From the NCBI GenBank assembly GCA_964639245.1, contig CAZXCU010000003.1, positions 62,001-126,000 on the forward strand: a stretch of 64,000 nt of DNA, given 5' to 3'. The translations under genes were made by a program, and so were the position numbers. Shown here in pieces: positions 9,001 to 17,311 of this stretch (its first letter is position 1; every line of letters starts with the position of its first letter). This DNA comes from SB15 sp964639245. Lineage in GTDB: Bacteria; Chloroflexota; Anaerolineae; Aggregatilineales; J027. A model generated the notes under the pieces. The model made no database searches, was not told the origin of the DNA, and worked only from the letters and a program-made list of their open reading frames with translations.

Positions 9001-10803
9001 TTAATCCTTAGGGTTACTTGCATAGCCAGCCGCGACAAGTAAATTTGCCACGACCCGTGAACCATACTCTTTGACTAAGGCAATGACTTCATACAGGTCA
9101 TCTTCGCGGATGAAAGCACGAGTATCCCCTGTGTCTACTTGAACATTGCTGCTTTCTTGGGTGTAACGATGCACAAAATTACTTAAATCCTCGATAAAAT
9201 CATCAGGATTATGAGCGCGACGGCGGAGGTCATCTCCTAACCCATGCCACACTTTAAAGTTGGTGGGTTGTTTCTTAACATCCTTAAAGTAACGAAGCTG
9301 CACCGTGCAAGCACGAATGGCTTTAGCAATGTTCTGGAAACCAGTGTTATCCAGAATGGGCGTATAATCTTTACGGTCATTATTCATAAGGGTCTCCTTG
9401 AGTACCTTAAATAAGAGAACTTTATTAAAACTTCCTTCTGCCATACGACGGAAGTTATACAAACCATAGGAAATAACGAAAGCAATCCAATCGTCGGGGT
9501 GGTTATAGGTGATAAAGCGCCGATAATGGGTCAAAATGACCAATTCATCCGCATTTTCACCACGCAGCGAGTTAACTAACGCTTTGTGTTCATCCAGATT
9601 TTCTCTGGCATTTTCGAGTTCATCTAAACTGCGAGAAGTAGAGAGCCACAAAGGAAAGGCAAAGGTCGTTTCATCAAAGGGGATTTGAGTCGAAATATCT
9701 TTATAGTAGTAACCTACTAATCCCGCAATTTCATCTAAATTGTCCACCATCCCATCCGTAACATTTTCAATGGTGGCAATGGCGTTTTGGACAATTTCTT
9801 GGTGGTAAAGAATGTGGCAGAGCGCATCAATTTTGGCACGCGGCAGCAGCCCGGAATAGCTATACAAATGATAGGCAAAGTTACTTTGTTGATATTTCTG
9901 CATAAGGTCGCGCCCTTTGGAAAAATAGAGGGACTTAGGAAGTGGATAGTAGAGAATCACATCTCCATCTTTGCCACGATAGGGCATTCCAACCGCCATA
10001 TAACCGGCAAAGGCCAGATAAAGTTCCAACCAGAATAAGGTTTGGGGGTTGTTGACGAGACCAGCTGAACCACTGAGCGAGTAATGACCTTGCACCGTCG
10101 TGGGAGAAACTACGGAATAACCTGTTACGTCATTCAGTAATTCAGTGCGCCAATCGAACGGATCATCTGATTGCGAGACAAACTGCGGCAGGAATTGTTC
10201 TTTCCAATAGGTAGCGGCTTCATGAATGGGATTTGGAAATTGGGTATAGGTTTCCAAAATCAGTTCACACAGCTTTTCTGCCAGTTCGCCTTGATGCTGA
10301 TACCACGTATGCAACACCAACGGATAACCGACTCGCATGGCCGACCCCTTGCCAAAATACGAACACAGGTGCGCCCATAAAGGATATTCCGGCGGACGGG
10401 TTAGGGCTTCGCCTTCTTGCCGAACTTTGACTTTGCGATTCGCTTCTTCCTTTTGTCGTTCAGCCTCATAATCTACCACCTGACCAACACGTTGAAAGCC
10501 AGATGGGATATATTTACGGCTGGCAGTTTCCAAAGGTAGATTTTGTGCTTCTAATTCCTTCTTTTCTGCCGTCGAAGGGGCTTTTTTAATCGCTGGTAAA
10601 AGTTGGGGTAAATATCCTCTGCGGCGCACTTCCGCCAAACAAGCCTCAGCTGAAATTGGCACATCCAACAGATACATGCTGCCTGCGTCCTGTATCAAAA
10701 TATCCTGCTCGGCAAGGTCGTAGAAAAAGTGCGCTAACCCAAACGCAATCAAGGTTGCCCGCATCAAATCGGCCTCTTTTTCAACCATCAAAGTCAACAT
10801 CAT
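9001..10803 (-). CDS. cas8: Cascade large subunit, Cas8-like
   Basis: About 600 aa. Its size and place between cas3 and cas7 make it the Cas8 large subunit, which would recognise the PAM and recruit Cas3. I see no clear zinc-finger CxxC pair and cannot name a Cas8 subfamily. The region 100-150 is charged and lysine-rich, and the C-terminal third is helical. I place the start at ATG 10803, where GGAG lies just upstream. The longer frame to 10914 would run into cas3. The start is seven bases after the cas3 stop. Confidence 0.75.
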   Translation of the reverse strand: MMLTLMVEKEADLMRATLIAFGLAHFFYDLAEQDILIQDAGSMYLLDVPISAEACLAEVRRRGYLPQLLPAIKKAPSTAEKKELEAQNLPLETASRKYIPSGFQRVGQVVDYEAERQKEEANRKVKVRQEGEALTRPPEYPLWAHLCSYFGKGSAMRVGYPLVLHTWYQHQGELAEKLCELILETYTQFPNPIHEAATYWKEQFLPQFVSQSDDPFDWRTELLNDVTGYSVVSPTTVQGHYSLSGSAGLVNNPQTLFWLELYLAFAGYMAVGMPYRGKDGDVILYYPLPKSLYFSKGRDLMQKYQQSNFAYHLYSYSGLLPRAKIDALCHILYHQEIVQNAIATIENVTDGMVDNLDEIAGLVGYYYKDISTQIPFDETTFAFPLWLSTSRSLDELENARENLDEHKALVNSLRGENADELVILTHYRRFITYNHPDDWIAFVISYGLYNFRRMAEGSFNKVLLFKVLKETLMNNDRKDYTPILDNTGFQNIAKAIRACTVQLRYFKDVKKQPTNFKVWHGLGDDLRRRAHNPDDFIEDLSNFVHRYTQESSNVQVDTGDTRAFIREDDLYEVIALVKEYGSRVVANLLVAAGYASNPKD

Positions 10804-10810
10804 GTTTCTC

Positions 10811-13321
10811 CTAATAGCCTTTATAGCGTTGCCAATATGTCCCCGAACGTTGGTCTGCCAAGCGCAAAATCCGTACAAATAGGGCGTACATCCAAAATTG
10901 CTGATACTTGTCACGGGAGGGTGCGATATACTTCACGTGCCGTTCCAAGTTGTCCTTTTTTCCACTGAGTTCAATTTGGGCTACCCATTCCTTTGCTTCT
11001 TGGAGGGAAAAACCACAAGCGACGAGTGCTTTTTCAATCGCCATAGGTGCAGTTGGTACAGCCTCGAATTTGGTGCTTTCTTTTGCATCCGGTGTGTGAT
11101 GGTGCATAATGACGGTGAGGATAATATTTCGCCAAAATATATCCTCATTGGTCACATGTTGAATCAATTTGTCGCACGCTTGAGCGCCTTCTACCGCATG
11201 ATTGCCACGCGGTTGATGTTTGAGTGTTTTTTGCGCGTTGCGCTGAAGTGTGTCACCACTGTTAAAATCAGAATGAGCAAGTGGTTCGGGGTCGTCTAAA
11301 TCAATCTCAGACGGCGGGAAAAAATTTGCCTCTGCATAGGCGCTGCGCCATGCACGAGTCCAGTTTTGCCATGGAATGTTTAATTTTCCGACATCATGTA
11401 ACGCAAAAGTCAAACGCAAGAGTGATTCGGCTTGTTCAATATCTTTGCCTACGACCTCACAGACTTTCTGTAACGCATAAGCATATTCATCCTGTAAACT
11501 GGTATAAGGCTGTGGACTAATTCCCGGGGGACGTGTATATGCCCAATACAGCCCCGTAATATGTTCTTGGTAGCGTTCAGCATGATAAGTGGGGCGCTCA
11601 TAACTGGGAGCAGAAGTCATGGGAGAATGGGGTGCAGAGGTTTCGCCGGGATGTAATTGCAGGCCAAGCTCAAAACTATATTGGACGACATCCGGGTGGG
11701 CACAAAATCGTTGAAAAGCCGGATGGTAAATATCTTTTGCCTCACCAATTGGCAGCCATTGGAAACGGGCTTTTGGGTAGACTCCTTCTGGGTCTGTGTC
11801 GGAGAGTGGGGAGGCCGCCATCAGACAAACATCGGCCTCTGCGTTGAGCCACACTTCCTTATAGGTATATGCTAGTCTGCCTTTTGAGAGATTAAATCCT
11901 TCATAGCGCCATGGCGCGGCTGTCATCTGCTCGTCAGTATTGGGCGTAGGATGAATATAAACTTGAACTTGGTTATTTCGACGAATGAGCGACGAAGCGC
12001 GGCTGCCATCGCGGTCTTTCATGCACATAGTTATTTCTTCTATCCGTTTTTTCAAGCGGTGGTGGAGCATCTCGACTAACGCTTGGTCTGTCTCGGAATG
12101 AGCCAGTTCGACTAAACGTTGCTCTTGAGGAAAACGCACGACTTGGCCTTGAAATTCTGGGGTGTTTAAGGCATCCCAAGTCTTGTGGCAAATGTCCGCC
12201 TGCCCTTCATCATGATAGGGCGCGTAATTTACCTGCCCATCATCATAAGGTTGAAAGATGTGGACTCGCCCATGTTCATTTTTTCGTCGCGCACAGCGTC
12301 CAGCCCGTTGAATTAAACTGGCAGCAGGAGCGCACTCGGTCAGCAGGACATCACAGGTTATATCCAGCCCGACTTCAATCACTTGAGTGGCAATGAGCAG
12401 CAGGGGTTCACCTGTATATTTTTCTTGCGGCGACTCAAAATGGGTTAGGGCGAAGTCCTCTTTTGCACGGCGGTCTAATTTATAGAATTGGCTGTGCAAA
12501 AGCTGGCAGTTCGCATTATTTAATGAAGCGTCTGTTTCTCGCAAATCCTGATAGAGCTTTTGTGCTTTTTCAACCGTATTGCACACTACCAGTGTGCGCT
12601 CTCCCCGCCGTTCAAGGACAGCCTGAGCATCTAATGAGTCAGTTTCAGCGTAGAATGTTCTTTTCTGGGTTTGAATTGGCGTGACATCGGAAAATCGGCC
12701 TTGTTCCAGTCGAATACCGGGCGCATCATAGATGGGAGTCGCGCCTAACAAATCCGCTAATCCCTGTAACAAAGCAGGCGAAAAAGTAGCGCTCATCAGT
12801 GTGAAGCGATTGATGCCATCCAACATCTTGAGCATGGCGACCACCGTCAGCATCATTTCCTCGCGGGGGTATAGGTGAAATTCATCAAAGATTAAATAAC
12901 TGCCAACTACCGCGCCCAGATTGATGTTATCCAGTTTGGTTGGAATGCCATAAGGAATATTCAAAAAACTGGCAAGAATCTGGTCAACTGTCGCAAAGAT
13001 AACTCGTCCTTCCAAGAGAGGGTCTTGGGAGTCTTCGCCTGTTTGAATGCGCGGCTGCCATTCAGCTTTCCATGCCTTGTCTGGATTCTTGGCAAGTTGG
13101 CTATATTGCTCTTGAAACCCGCGAGCTAACACTCTCATAGGAACGGCGTATAAGATTTTTTGAGGAAATTGGTGGTCTCCTAGCCCTCTTAGACCCGGTT
13201 CAAGGGCAGCGCGAGTTTTGCCTGCTCCAGTGGGTGCTTGAATAAGGAAATTTTCACCTTTTTCAAATAAGTTTTGTAATTCTTTTTGATAATAATAAGC
13301 TGGAAATGATTCTTCGACCAT
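10811..13321 (-). CDS. cas3: Cas3 helicase with C-terminal HD nuclease
   Basis: 836 aa. Cas3 unwinds and degrades DNA after Cascade binds. The helicase comes first: Walker A APTGAGKT at residues 29-36, DEFH box in LIFDEFHLY, motif III LMSATFSP, and motif VI in LIQRAGRCARR. The HD domain comes after it: LHDVGK with HD at 642-643, LAHSD, GNHAVEGA and MHHHT, with a late LADQ. Most Cas3 proteins have HD first; HD last is known mainly from type I-G (old I-U). The gene follows the small ORF by 21 bases. The start has AAAGGA upstream. Confidence 0.93.
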   Translation of the reverse strand: MVEESFPAYYYQKELQNLFEKGENFLIQAPTGAGKTRAALEPGLRGLGDHQFPQKILYAVPMRVLARGFQEQYSQLAKNPDKAWKAEWQPRIQTGEDSQDPLLEGRVIFATVDQILASFLNIPYGIPTKLDNINLGAVVGSYLIFDEFHLYPREEMMLTVVAMLKMLDGINRFTLMSATFSPALLQGLADLLGATPIYDAPGIRLEQGRFSDVTPIQTQKRTFYAETDSLDAQAVLERRGERTLVVCNTVEKAQKLYQDLRETDASLNNANCQLLHSQFYKLDRRAKEDFALTHFESPQEKYTGEPLLLIATQVIEVGLDITCDVLLTECAPAASLIQRAGRCARRKNEHGRVHIFQPYDDGQVNYAPYHDEGQADICHKTWDALNTPEFQGQVVRFPQEQRLVELAHSETDQALVEMLHHRLKKRIEEITMCMKDRDGSRASSLIRRNNQVQVYIHPTPNTDEQMTAAPWRYEGFNLSKGRLAYTYKEVWLNAEADVCLMAASPLSDTDPEGVYPKARFQWLPIGEAKDIYHPAFQRFCAHPDVVQYSFELGLQLHPGETSAPHSPMTSAPSYERPTYHAERYQEHITGLYWAYTRPPGISPQPYTSLQDEYAYALQKVCEVVGKDIEQAESLLRLTFALHDVGKLNIPWQNWTRAWRSAYAEANFFPPSEIDLDDPEPLAHSDFNSGDTLQRNAQKTLKHQPRGNHAVEGAQACDKLIQHVTNEDIFWRNIILTVIMHHHTPDAKESTKFEAVPTAPMAIEKALVACGFSLQEAKEWVAQIELSGKKDNLERHVKYIAPSRDKYQQFWMYALFVRILRLADQRSGTYWQRYKGY

Positions 13322-13342
13322 TCTACAATCCTTTCAATACTT

Positions 13343-13549
13343 TTAGTCATCATAATTTTGCTGGGGCAATTCAAGCTCTGTACGTTTCATATACCTCCTT
13401 AAGGCTTCTTCAATTTCCCAAATATCAAGTTTGTGTTCTTCTGATAACCTTTCTAACCTTGCTATTCGTTCTTCAAGAATTTTGATGTAGTCTAATATGT
13501 TATGAAGACTCGTAGAATTTTCTGTTGATAGTATGGACTCTATATACAT
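13343..13549 (-). CDS. Small coiled-coil protein heading the cas operon
   Basis: 68 aa, not recognised. It has a strong ribosome site (AGGAG about six bases before the ATG) and ends 21 bases before cas3, so it is probably translated. Residues 15-60 form a charged heptad-like helix (LDYIKILEERIARLERL, EEHKLDIWEIEEALRRY). The composition is AT-rich like the upstream spacer. It may be a small Cascade partner, a regulator or simply an uncharacterised leader gene; nothing in the sequence decides. Confidence 0.65.
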   Translation of the reverse strand: MYIESILSTENSTSLHNILDYIKILEERIARLERLSEEHKLDIWEIEEALRRYMKRTELELPQQNYDD

Positions 13550-13583
13550 CCCAATCTCCTTTTTCTATATATGTTTATTTCGT

Positions 13584-13612
13584 AGTATAAGATCTCGCAT
13601 CCTAAAAAGCAA
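13584..13612 (-). promoter_or_regulatory. Candidate cas operon promoter
   Basis: On the minus strand TTGCTT (13607-13612) and TATACT (13584-13589) are 17 bases apart, about 35 bases upstream of the small first gene. The whole 13550-13794 spacer is very AT-rich and separates the WYL regulator from the operon, so a promoter and regulator sites are expected in it. The -35 match is weak. Confidence 0.4.
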
Positions 13613-13794
13613 CTTGTAATAGATAAATGGCTATAAACCTTTATACATTTATTATGATTTTATATACATATCTATAAATAACTAAATTGGAAAATGTGCT
13701 TTAAAAAGCTATAATAGAATTGCGCTCTTAAAAGATACTGAAAATATATGTGCTTTTTTCGCAGTCACGTCTCGATCTGGATGAGCGCACCTTA

Positions 13795-14775
13795 CTAAAA
13801 AAAATCTCTAGGCTTTGGATTGCTAGGTTTATAAAGGCGGAAAGTCGCTTCTGCTTCATTAGCGATTTGCTGACGAATGTTATCAGGTGCAATCACCTCA
13901 ACGTCGGCTCCCCAACCCCGAATCCACGGCAGCATTTCTTGGGGTTCAGACACATAGGCTTCCCAGAGAACCGCCCCCTGCGAGTCAAGCGTCACTTTTT
14001 CACTTGGATGCCAGCGCGTTTCCTTCAGACGGTCAAATTGCCGATTGTTAAAACGCAGCACTACTTTGGTATCCTCCGCGCCCATCCAAATGCCCCAAGC
14101 ACTCGCTACCTTTGCAACAATGTCTTTTCCCTGTGGACGTTCAAACTGTTCTTTTGTTAATTGAACTGCATGAATACGATCTAATTTCAAAGTGGTCAGA
14201 CGGGGTTCAGTTTGTTTCACTTCTGCAATCAAATAGAATGCATCCGACCAGACAGCAGGTTCAAACCACCATGGGGCAACGACAAAATTGGAAGGCCGAT
14301 CACTGTTCAGGGCTTTGTAGTGAATCTGGACATAACACCGTTCATGCCAAGCCTGTACCAGTTTTGCGAAAATCTCATCGTATTTATTAGGGGATTCACT
14401 TTCATCAGGGATCAGGGGGTCAGCAATTTCTTCGTAAAGCAGTGTCGTCACCCGATGCAGCAAACTTCTTACCAGAGAATAACGATGCAAGTTTGCCCGG
14501 ACAATGCGACGCAACGGCAGATACATGAACCAAGCCTGAGCCAATGTCAGATGGACATTTTTAAGATAATCTATGCGGCTTATAGTATATTTCTCGTGAC
14601 CACCCTCTATCTCGATAATGGGGTATCCGATGGCACTGAGGGTATTAATATTGCGTAGGGCCGTTTGCCGAGTAATGCCGAAATATTCCGCAATTTCATT
14701 AGTGGATAAACCTTCGGGATGGTCTAATAAAAGCTCAACAATTTGATGCAATCGCTGATATTGTGTGTCTGACAT
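13795..14775 (-). CDS. WYL-domain transcription regulator of the cas locus
   Basis: About 326 aa. An N-terminal winged helix-turn-helix (residues 5-60, with GLSTNEIAEYFGITRQTALR) is followed by a WYL-type ligand-sensing domain around residues 130-220 (YVQIHYKAL, APWWFEPAVWSDAFYLIAEV). A C-terminal extension domain ends the protein. WYL regulators often control CRISPR and other defence operons and may sense nucleic acid. The start at 14775 is chosen because AGGAGG lies eight bases upstream; the frame extends to 14829 without a ribosome site. It lies upstream of the cas operon in the same direction, with a 245-base AT-rich gap between. Confidence 0.85.
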   Translation of the reverse strand: MSDTQYQRLHQIVELLLDHPEGLSTNEIAEYFGITRQTALRNINTLSAIGYPIIEIEGGHEKYTISRIDYLKNVHLTLAQAWFMYLPLRRIVRANLHRYSLVRSLLHRVTTLLYEEIADPLIPDESESPNKYDEIFAKLVQAWHERCYVQIHYKALNSDRPSNFVVAPWWFEPAVWSDAFYLIAEVKQTEPRLTTLKLDRIHAVQLTKEQFERPQGKDIVAKVASAWGIWMGAEDTKVVLRFNNRQFDRLKETRWHPSEKVTLDSQGAVLWEAYVSEPQEMLPWIRGWGADVEVIAPDNIRQQIANEAEATFRLYKPSNPKPRDFF

Positions 14776-15088
14776 GAAAAGCCTCCTTAATTTCATTATC
14801 AAAAATTTGGGAACATTTTCTGTTCCCAAAAAACATTTCGAGAACTATTTTTCTGTTTCTGGAAATATTGGCAGCAGCGAGAATTGAAAAGTTATCATGG
14901 ATAGGGCATCTCGATTGGATGCTCAGAGGCCATGTGTCGCCTCCCATATTCATAGCAGTTATCTATTTATTTTACATTATATGAGAAATACTACACCTTT
15001 TATCAATGAGATAAAGGGTATTTTGTCAATCACAAATTTCCCACTGCTGAGTCTGTACGCTTTCGATCTGCCAATCTAGCACGCCGCA

Positions 15089-15188
15089 GGGTCATGTCCA
15101 GCTGCGGGCGGCGGCTGCTACGAATTTTGTATGAGCGTAGCGGCGCAAGCCAAAGCAAAATTCGTGCAGGCTTCCAGCGACATGACCC
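15089..15188. repeat. 100-bp imperfect inverted repeat at the island edge
   Basis: gggtcatgtc (15089-15098) pairs with gacatgaccc (15179-15188), and acgaattttg (15120-15129) pairs with caaaattcgt (15156-15165). Both 10-bp stems nest, with unequal GC-rich arms between them. This stretch lies within the gene-poor 14830-15414 interval. AT-rich DNA changes to GC-rich DNA just before it. It could be an element end, a structured RNA or an origin-like site. The rest of the interval shows no gene I can support. Confidence 0.75.
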
Positions 15189-15414
15189 TTTGCCACGTTG
15201 TGCTGCGCGATTGTCAGAAAGCGCACGTTCACAAACGCATCAACGGAAATCCGCCAGCGACGGGCTGAAGAGAACAGCAAGGCGAACAGCGCCCCGCCTT
15301 TATCGGGGTAGACGTCCGCAATCCACTGGCAGCGCCTTCCCGCGATGAAATCCCCGCTTATCGAGCCGTTGTCGTTTCCCCGCTTGATTCAATTTACAGA
15401 TAAAGGAGTTTGCT

Positions 15415-15633
15415 ATGCCATTCGAGCGCTGGTTTAACGTTGCCTTGAAACAGGCAGCCATTATCGAAGTCGTTCTCCTCGCTGTTCCCACTGTTGGCGC
15501 ATTAGCGACGTTGCTGCTTGCCATCCTTTCCGCCCTTTTTTGTGAGCAGCTGCACGGGTTAATGACGCTCAGTGTCATTGCCACCGCGATAGTGATCACT
15601 CCTCGAGAATCACGCCAGTCTTCCCACAAATAA
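15415..15633 (+). CDS. Small membrane protein of the SLOG island
   Basis: 72 aa, not recognised. AAGGAG lies about five bases before the ATG. Residues 14-65 contain two hydrophobic helices (AAIIEVVLLAVPTVGALATL and LMTLSVIATAIVIT), so it is predicted to be an integral membrane protein. The C-terminal tail is short and basic. It is 72 bases upstream of the SLOG-like gene and in the same direction, so it is probably in the same transcript. Confidence 0.6.
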   Translation: MPFERWFNVALKQAAIIEVVLLAVPTVGALATLLLAILSALFCEQLHGLMTLSVIATAIVITPRESRQSSHK

Positions 15634-15705
15634 AAAGCAATGCCCGGCTTATACCGCCAAGCACAGGTCGGGCATCACGATTTACAAAAGTGAGGTGATT
15701 GTATC

Positions 15706-16644
15706 ATGACGACGATTTATGTGACAGGCACCTGCACGCCGGGGGCTGCCCTCCGCCGTTTTCTGCCGGACTATCTCGATCTCCTTCTGCATCGAGGGGA
15801 TAAGTTGATCACGACCAACAAACCCGGCGTCGATGCTTTTGTGATCCAGCACTGCGACCAGCATCACCTACCGCTTCAGATATACGAATTCGCCAGTAAC
15901 AGCCATTCCCGCCGCCAGATTAAGCCCCACTCCGAAGCGGTACAGGTTCAACGGATCATTTCACCCACATGGCAACGCTTCCGGCATCTGGCCGACACGG
16001 TGGAAAAAATGATCTTTTTCCACGCCGCCAAGACCCGCAGGAAGTGTTACGGGTTGCCGATACTGACGGCGTTTGAGGTTGCGTGCCAGAAACGTGGGCT
16101 GGCAGGCGAGCAGTGGATTATTCAGGAACAGCAGCAAGCATGGGTCAGAGAGACAGAACTCCGCCAAGCTCCCATCATCGGGGCTGTCCATATCTATGTG
16201 AACAGCCGGGTGGTGTCAGGGCTAGGACAGGAACAGCACGCCGTCGCCCGCTTTCGTCTCGGAACATGGCGAAAACTGGGTGAGATTGTCCAACCCGGCA
16301 TCGGACGACGGGAATTTGTCCTGCCACACACCAGCCGCGATCAGGCGCTCTTGCAGATGCTGCATCAGGCGCTACTTGAATTGAAGGATCACCGTCCCGA
16401 ACGGCTCATCATTCATCATTCAAGCAAGTGCTTGGCCGCCGCGCCCCATGTCCGTAAAAGCACAGCTCCTTATCTCGATTTACGCCAGCAAGTCCGTCCC
16501 CTGCTCGATCTGTACTCACAGGTCATCTGGCAGTATGAACAACAGGCTACTGTCCTCCAGCAGATTGGTCAGATGATTCCCGCCGGCCAAGCCCTGTGGG
16601 ATCACCAGCGCAAAGTTACTGCTTATCGAGGGTTATACCAATGA
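15706..16644 (+). CDS. SLOG-like protein with possible degenerate RNase H fold
   Basis: 312 aa. Residues 1-135 look like a SLOG-type Rossmann fold (YspA/DprA superfamily): a first strand IYVTGTCTPG, then a LITTNKPGVDAFVIQ loop, then a DTVEKMIFFHAAKTRRKCYG strand. SLOG domains bind nucleotides or nucleic acid. Residues 150-260 follow the strand order of RNase HI (VHIYVNSRVV, then TSRDQALLQMLHQALLEL, then ERLIIHHSSKCL). The expected acidic residues are replaced (N, Q, S), so activity is doubtful. Both calls are fold-level reading by eye. It overlaps the next gene by four bases (ATGA). Confidence 0.6.
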   Translation: MTTIYVTGTCTPGAALRRFLPDYLDLLLHRGDKLITTNKPGVDAFVIQHCDQHHLPLQIYEFASNSHSRRQIKPHSEAVQVQRIISPTWQRFRHLADTVEKMIFFHAAKTRRKCYGLPILTAFEVACQKRGLAGEQWIIQEQQQAWVRETELRQAPIIGAVHIYVNSRVVSGLGQEQHAVARFRLGTWRKLGEIVQPGIGRREFVLPHTSRDQALLQMLHQALLELKDHRPERLIIHHSSKCLAAAPHVRKSTAPYLDLRQQVRPLLDLYSQVIWQYEQQATVLQQIGQMIPAGQALWDHQRKVTAYRGLYQ

Positions 16645-16970
16645 GTCAACTCCGCCTCATCTATCACTTGCTCAGAGAAGAATACGCGGTCAGCCGCCAC
16701 ATCTGGTGGTTGGATGAAACCTCCGGCCAATGGGTCAACGATGTCACCCACACCCTTTACCTCATTCGACAAGCCGCCGAGTGTATCCGACAGGGAAAGA
16801 CCGATTGCTGGCAAACGCTGGCGGCCTATGCCATCGAACGTTCCATGTCGGCTTTGCTTATGTACGCCATCGGGGAATATCTGCTGGGCTGCGGTCAACT
16901 CGATCCGCTGCCCGCAATCGATCTCAGCCTTGAAAAATATCGCAACTGGCGAGGTACCCCTGCTAGATGA
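16641..16970 (+). CDS. Small helical protein coupled to the SLOG-like gene
   Basis: 109 aa, unrecognised. Its ATG overlaps the stop of the SLOG-like gene, so translation is probably coupled. It is rich in Trp, Leu and Ala helices (IWWLDETSGQWVND, MSALLMYAIGEYLLGCG) with no membrane segment long enough to be certain. The frame extends upstream to 16596, but the overlapping ATG is the better start. It is likely to work with the SLOG-like protein. Confidence 0.6.
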   Translation: MSQLRLIYHLLREEYAVSRHIWWLDETSGQWVNDVTHTLYLIRQAAECIRQGKTDCWQTLAAYAIERSMSALLMYAIGEYLLGCGQLDPLPAIDLSLEKYRNWRGTPAR

Positions 16971-17139
16971 AACCGATCCTCTGTTCCTCCATGCAGTGAC
17001 TGAACGTCCTGAACCTGACCGGGAGATGGCCTTCAAAGCCGATCACCGCTGGTCAAGTTATCCATGGCGCACCCGCGATGAACATCCTGCTCCACAGGCG
17101 ATGGGCATGAGGAGTAAATCAATTCATTGGCTGTTTTGA
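16930..17139 (+). CDS. Possible third small gene of the SLOG island
   Basis: About 69 codons if started at TTG 16930, or 37 aa from ATG 17026. The predicted protein (for example LLDETDPLFLHAVTERPEPD and FKADHRWSSYPWRT) looks protein-like and stops five bases before a hairpin at 17144, which argues for a real gene. It overlaps the previous gene in another frame. The start is uncertain, and no family is recognised. Confidence 0.35.
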   Translation: MKNIATGEVPLLDETDPLFLHAVTERPEPDREMAFKADHRWSSYPWRTRDEHPAPQAMGMRSKSIHWLF

Positions 17140-17143
17140 CATG

Positions 17144-17176
17144 GACTGCCACCTCAAAATTGAAAGGGTGGCAGTC
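17144..17176 (+). terminator. Hairpin ending the SLOG island
   Basis: gactgccacc (17144-17153) pairs perfectly with ggtggcagtc (17167-17176) around a 13-nt loop. It follows the last small ORF directly. There is no T-run, so it may be a weak or factor-dependent terminator. Confidence 0.5.
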
Positions 17177-17311
17177 AGCGTTGGTATTGATATAGGCAAC
17201 GGCGTGTGTATCCGAAGGTATTGCAGCTATGTCCGCTGGAATATCCCGAATATGGAAATTAACCTCGGGGAGAGTCGCGCCGAGGCGACCCTTCCATAGA
17301 ACGTGTTAATG

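Noticed and set aside
16714..17139. 141-aa ORF read from 16714
   Set aside because: Its first part is antisense-like noise over the 109-aa gene. Only the last 70 codons were kept, as a doubtful small gene.
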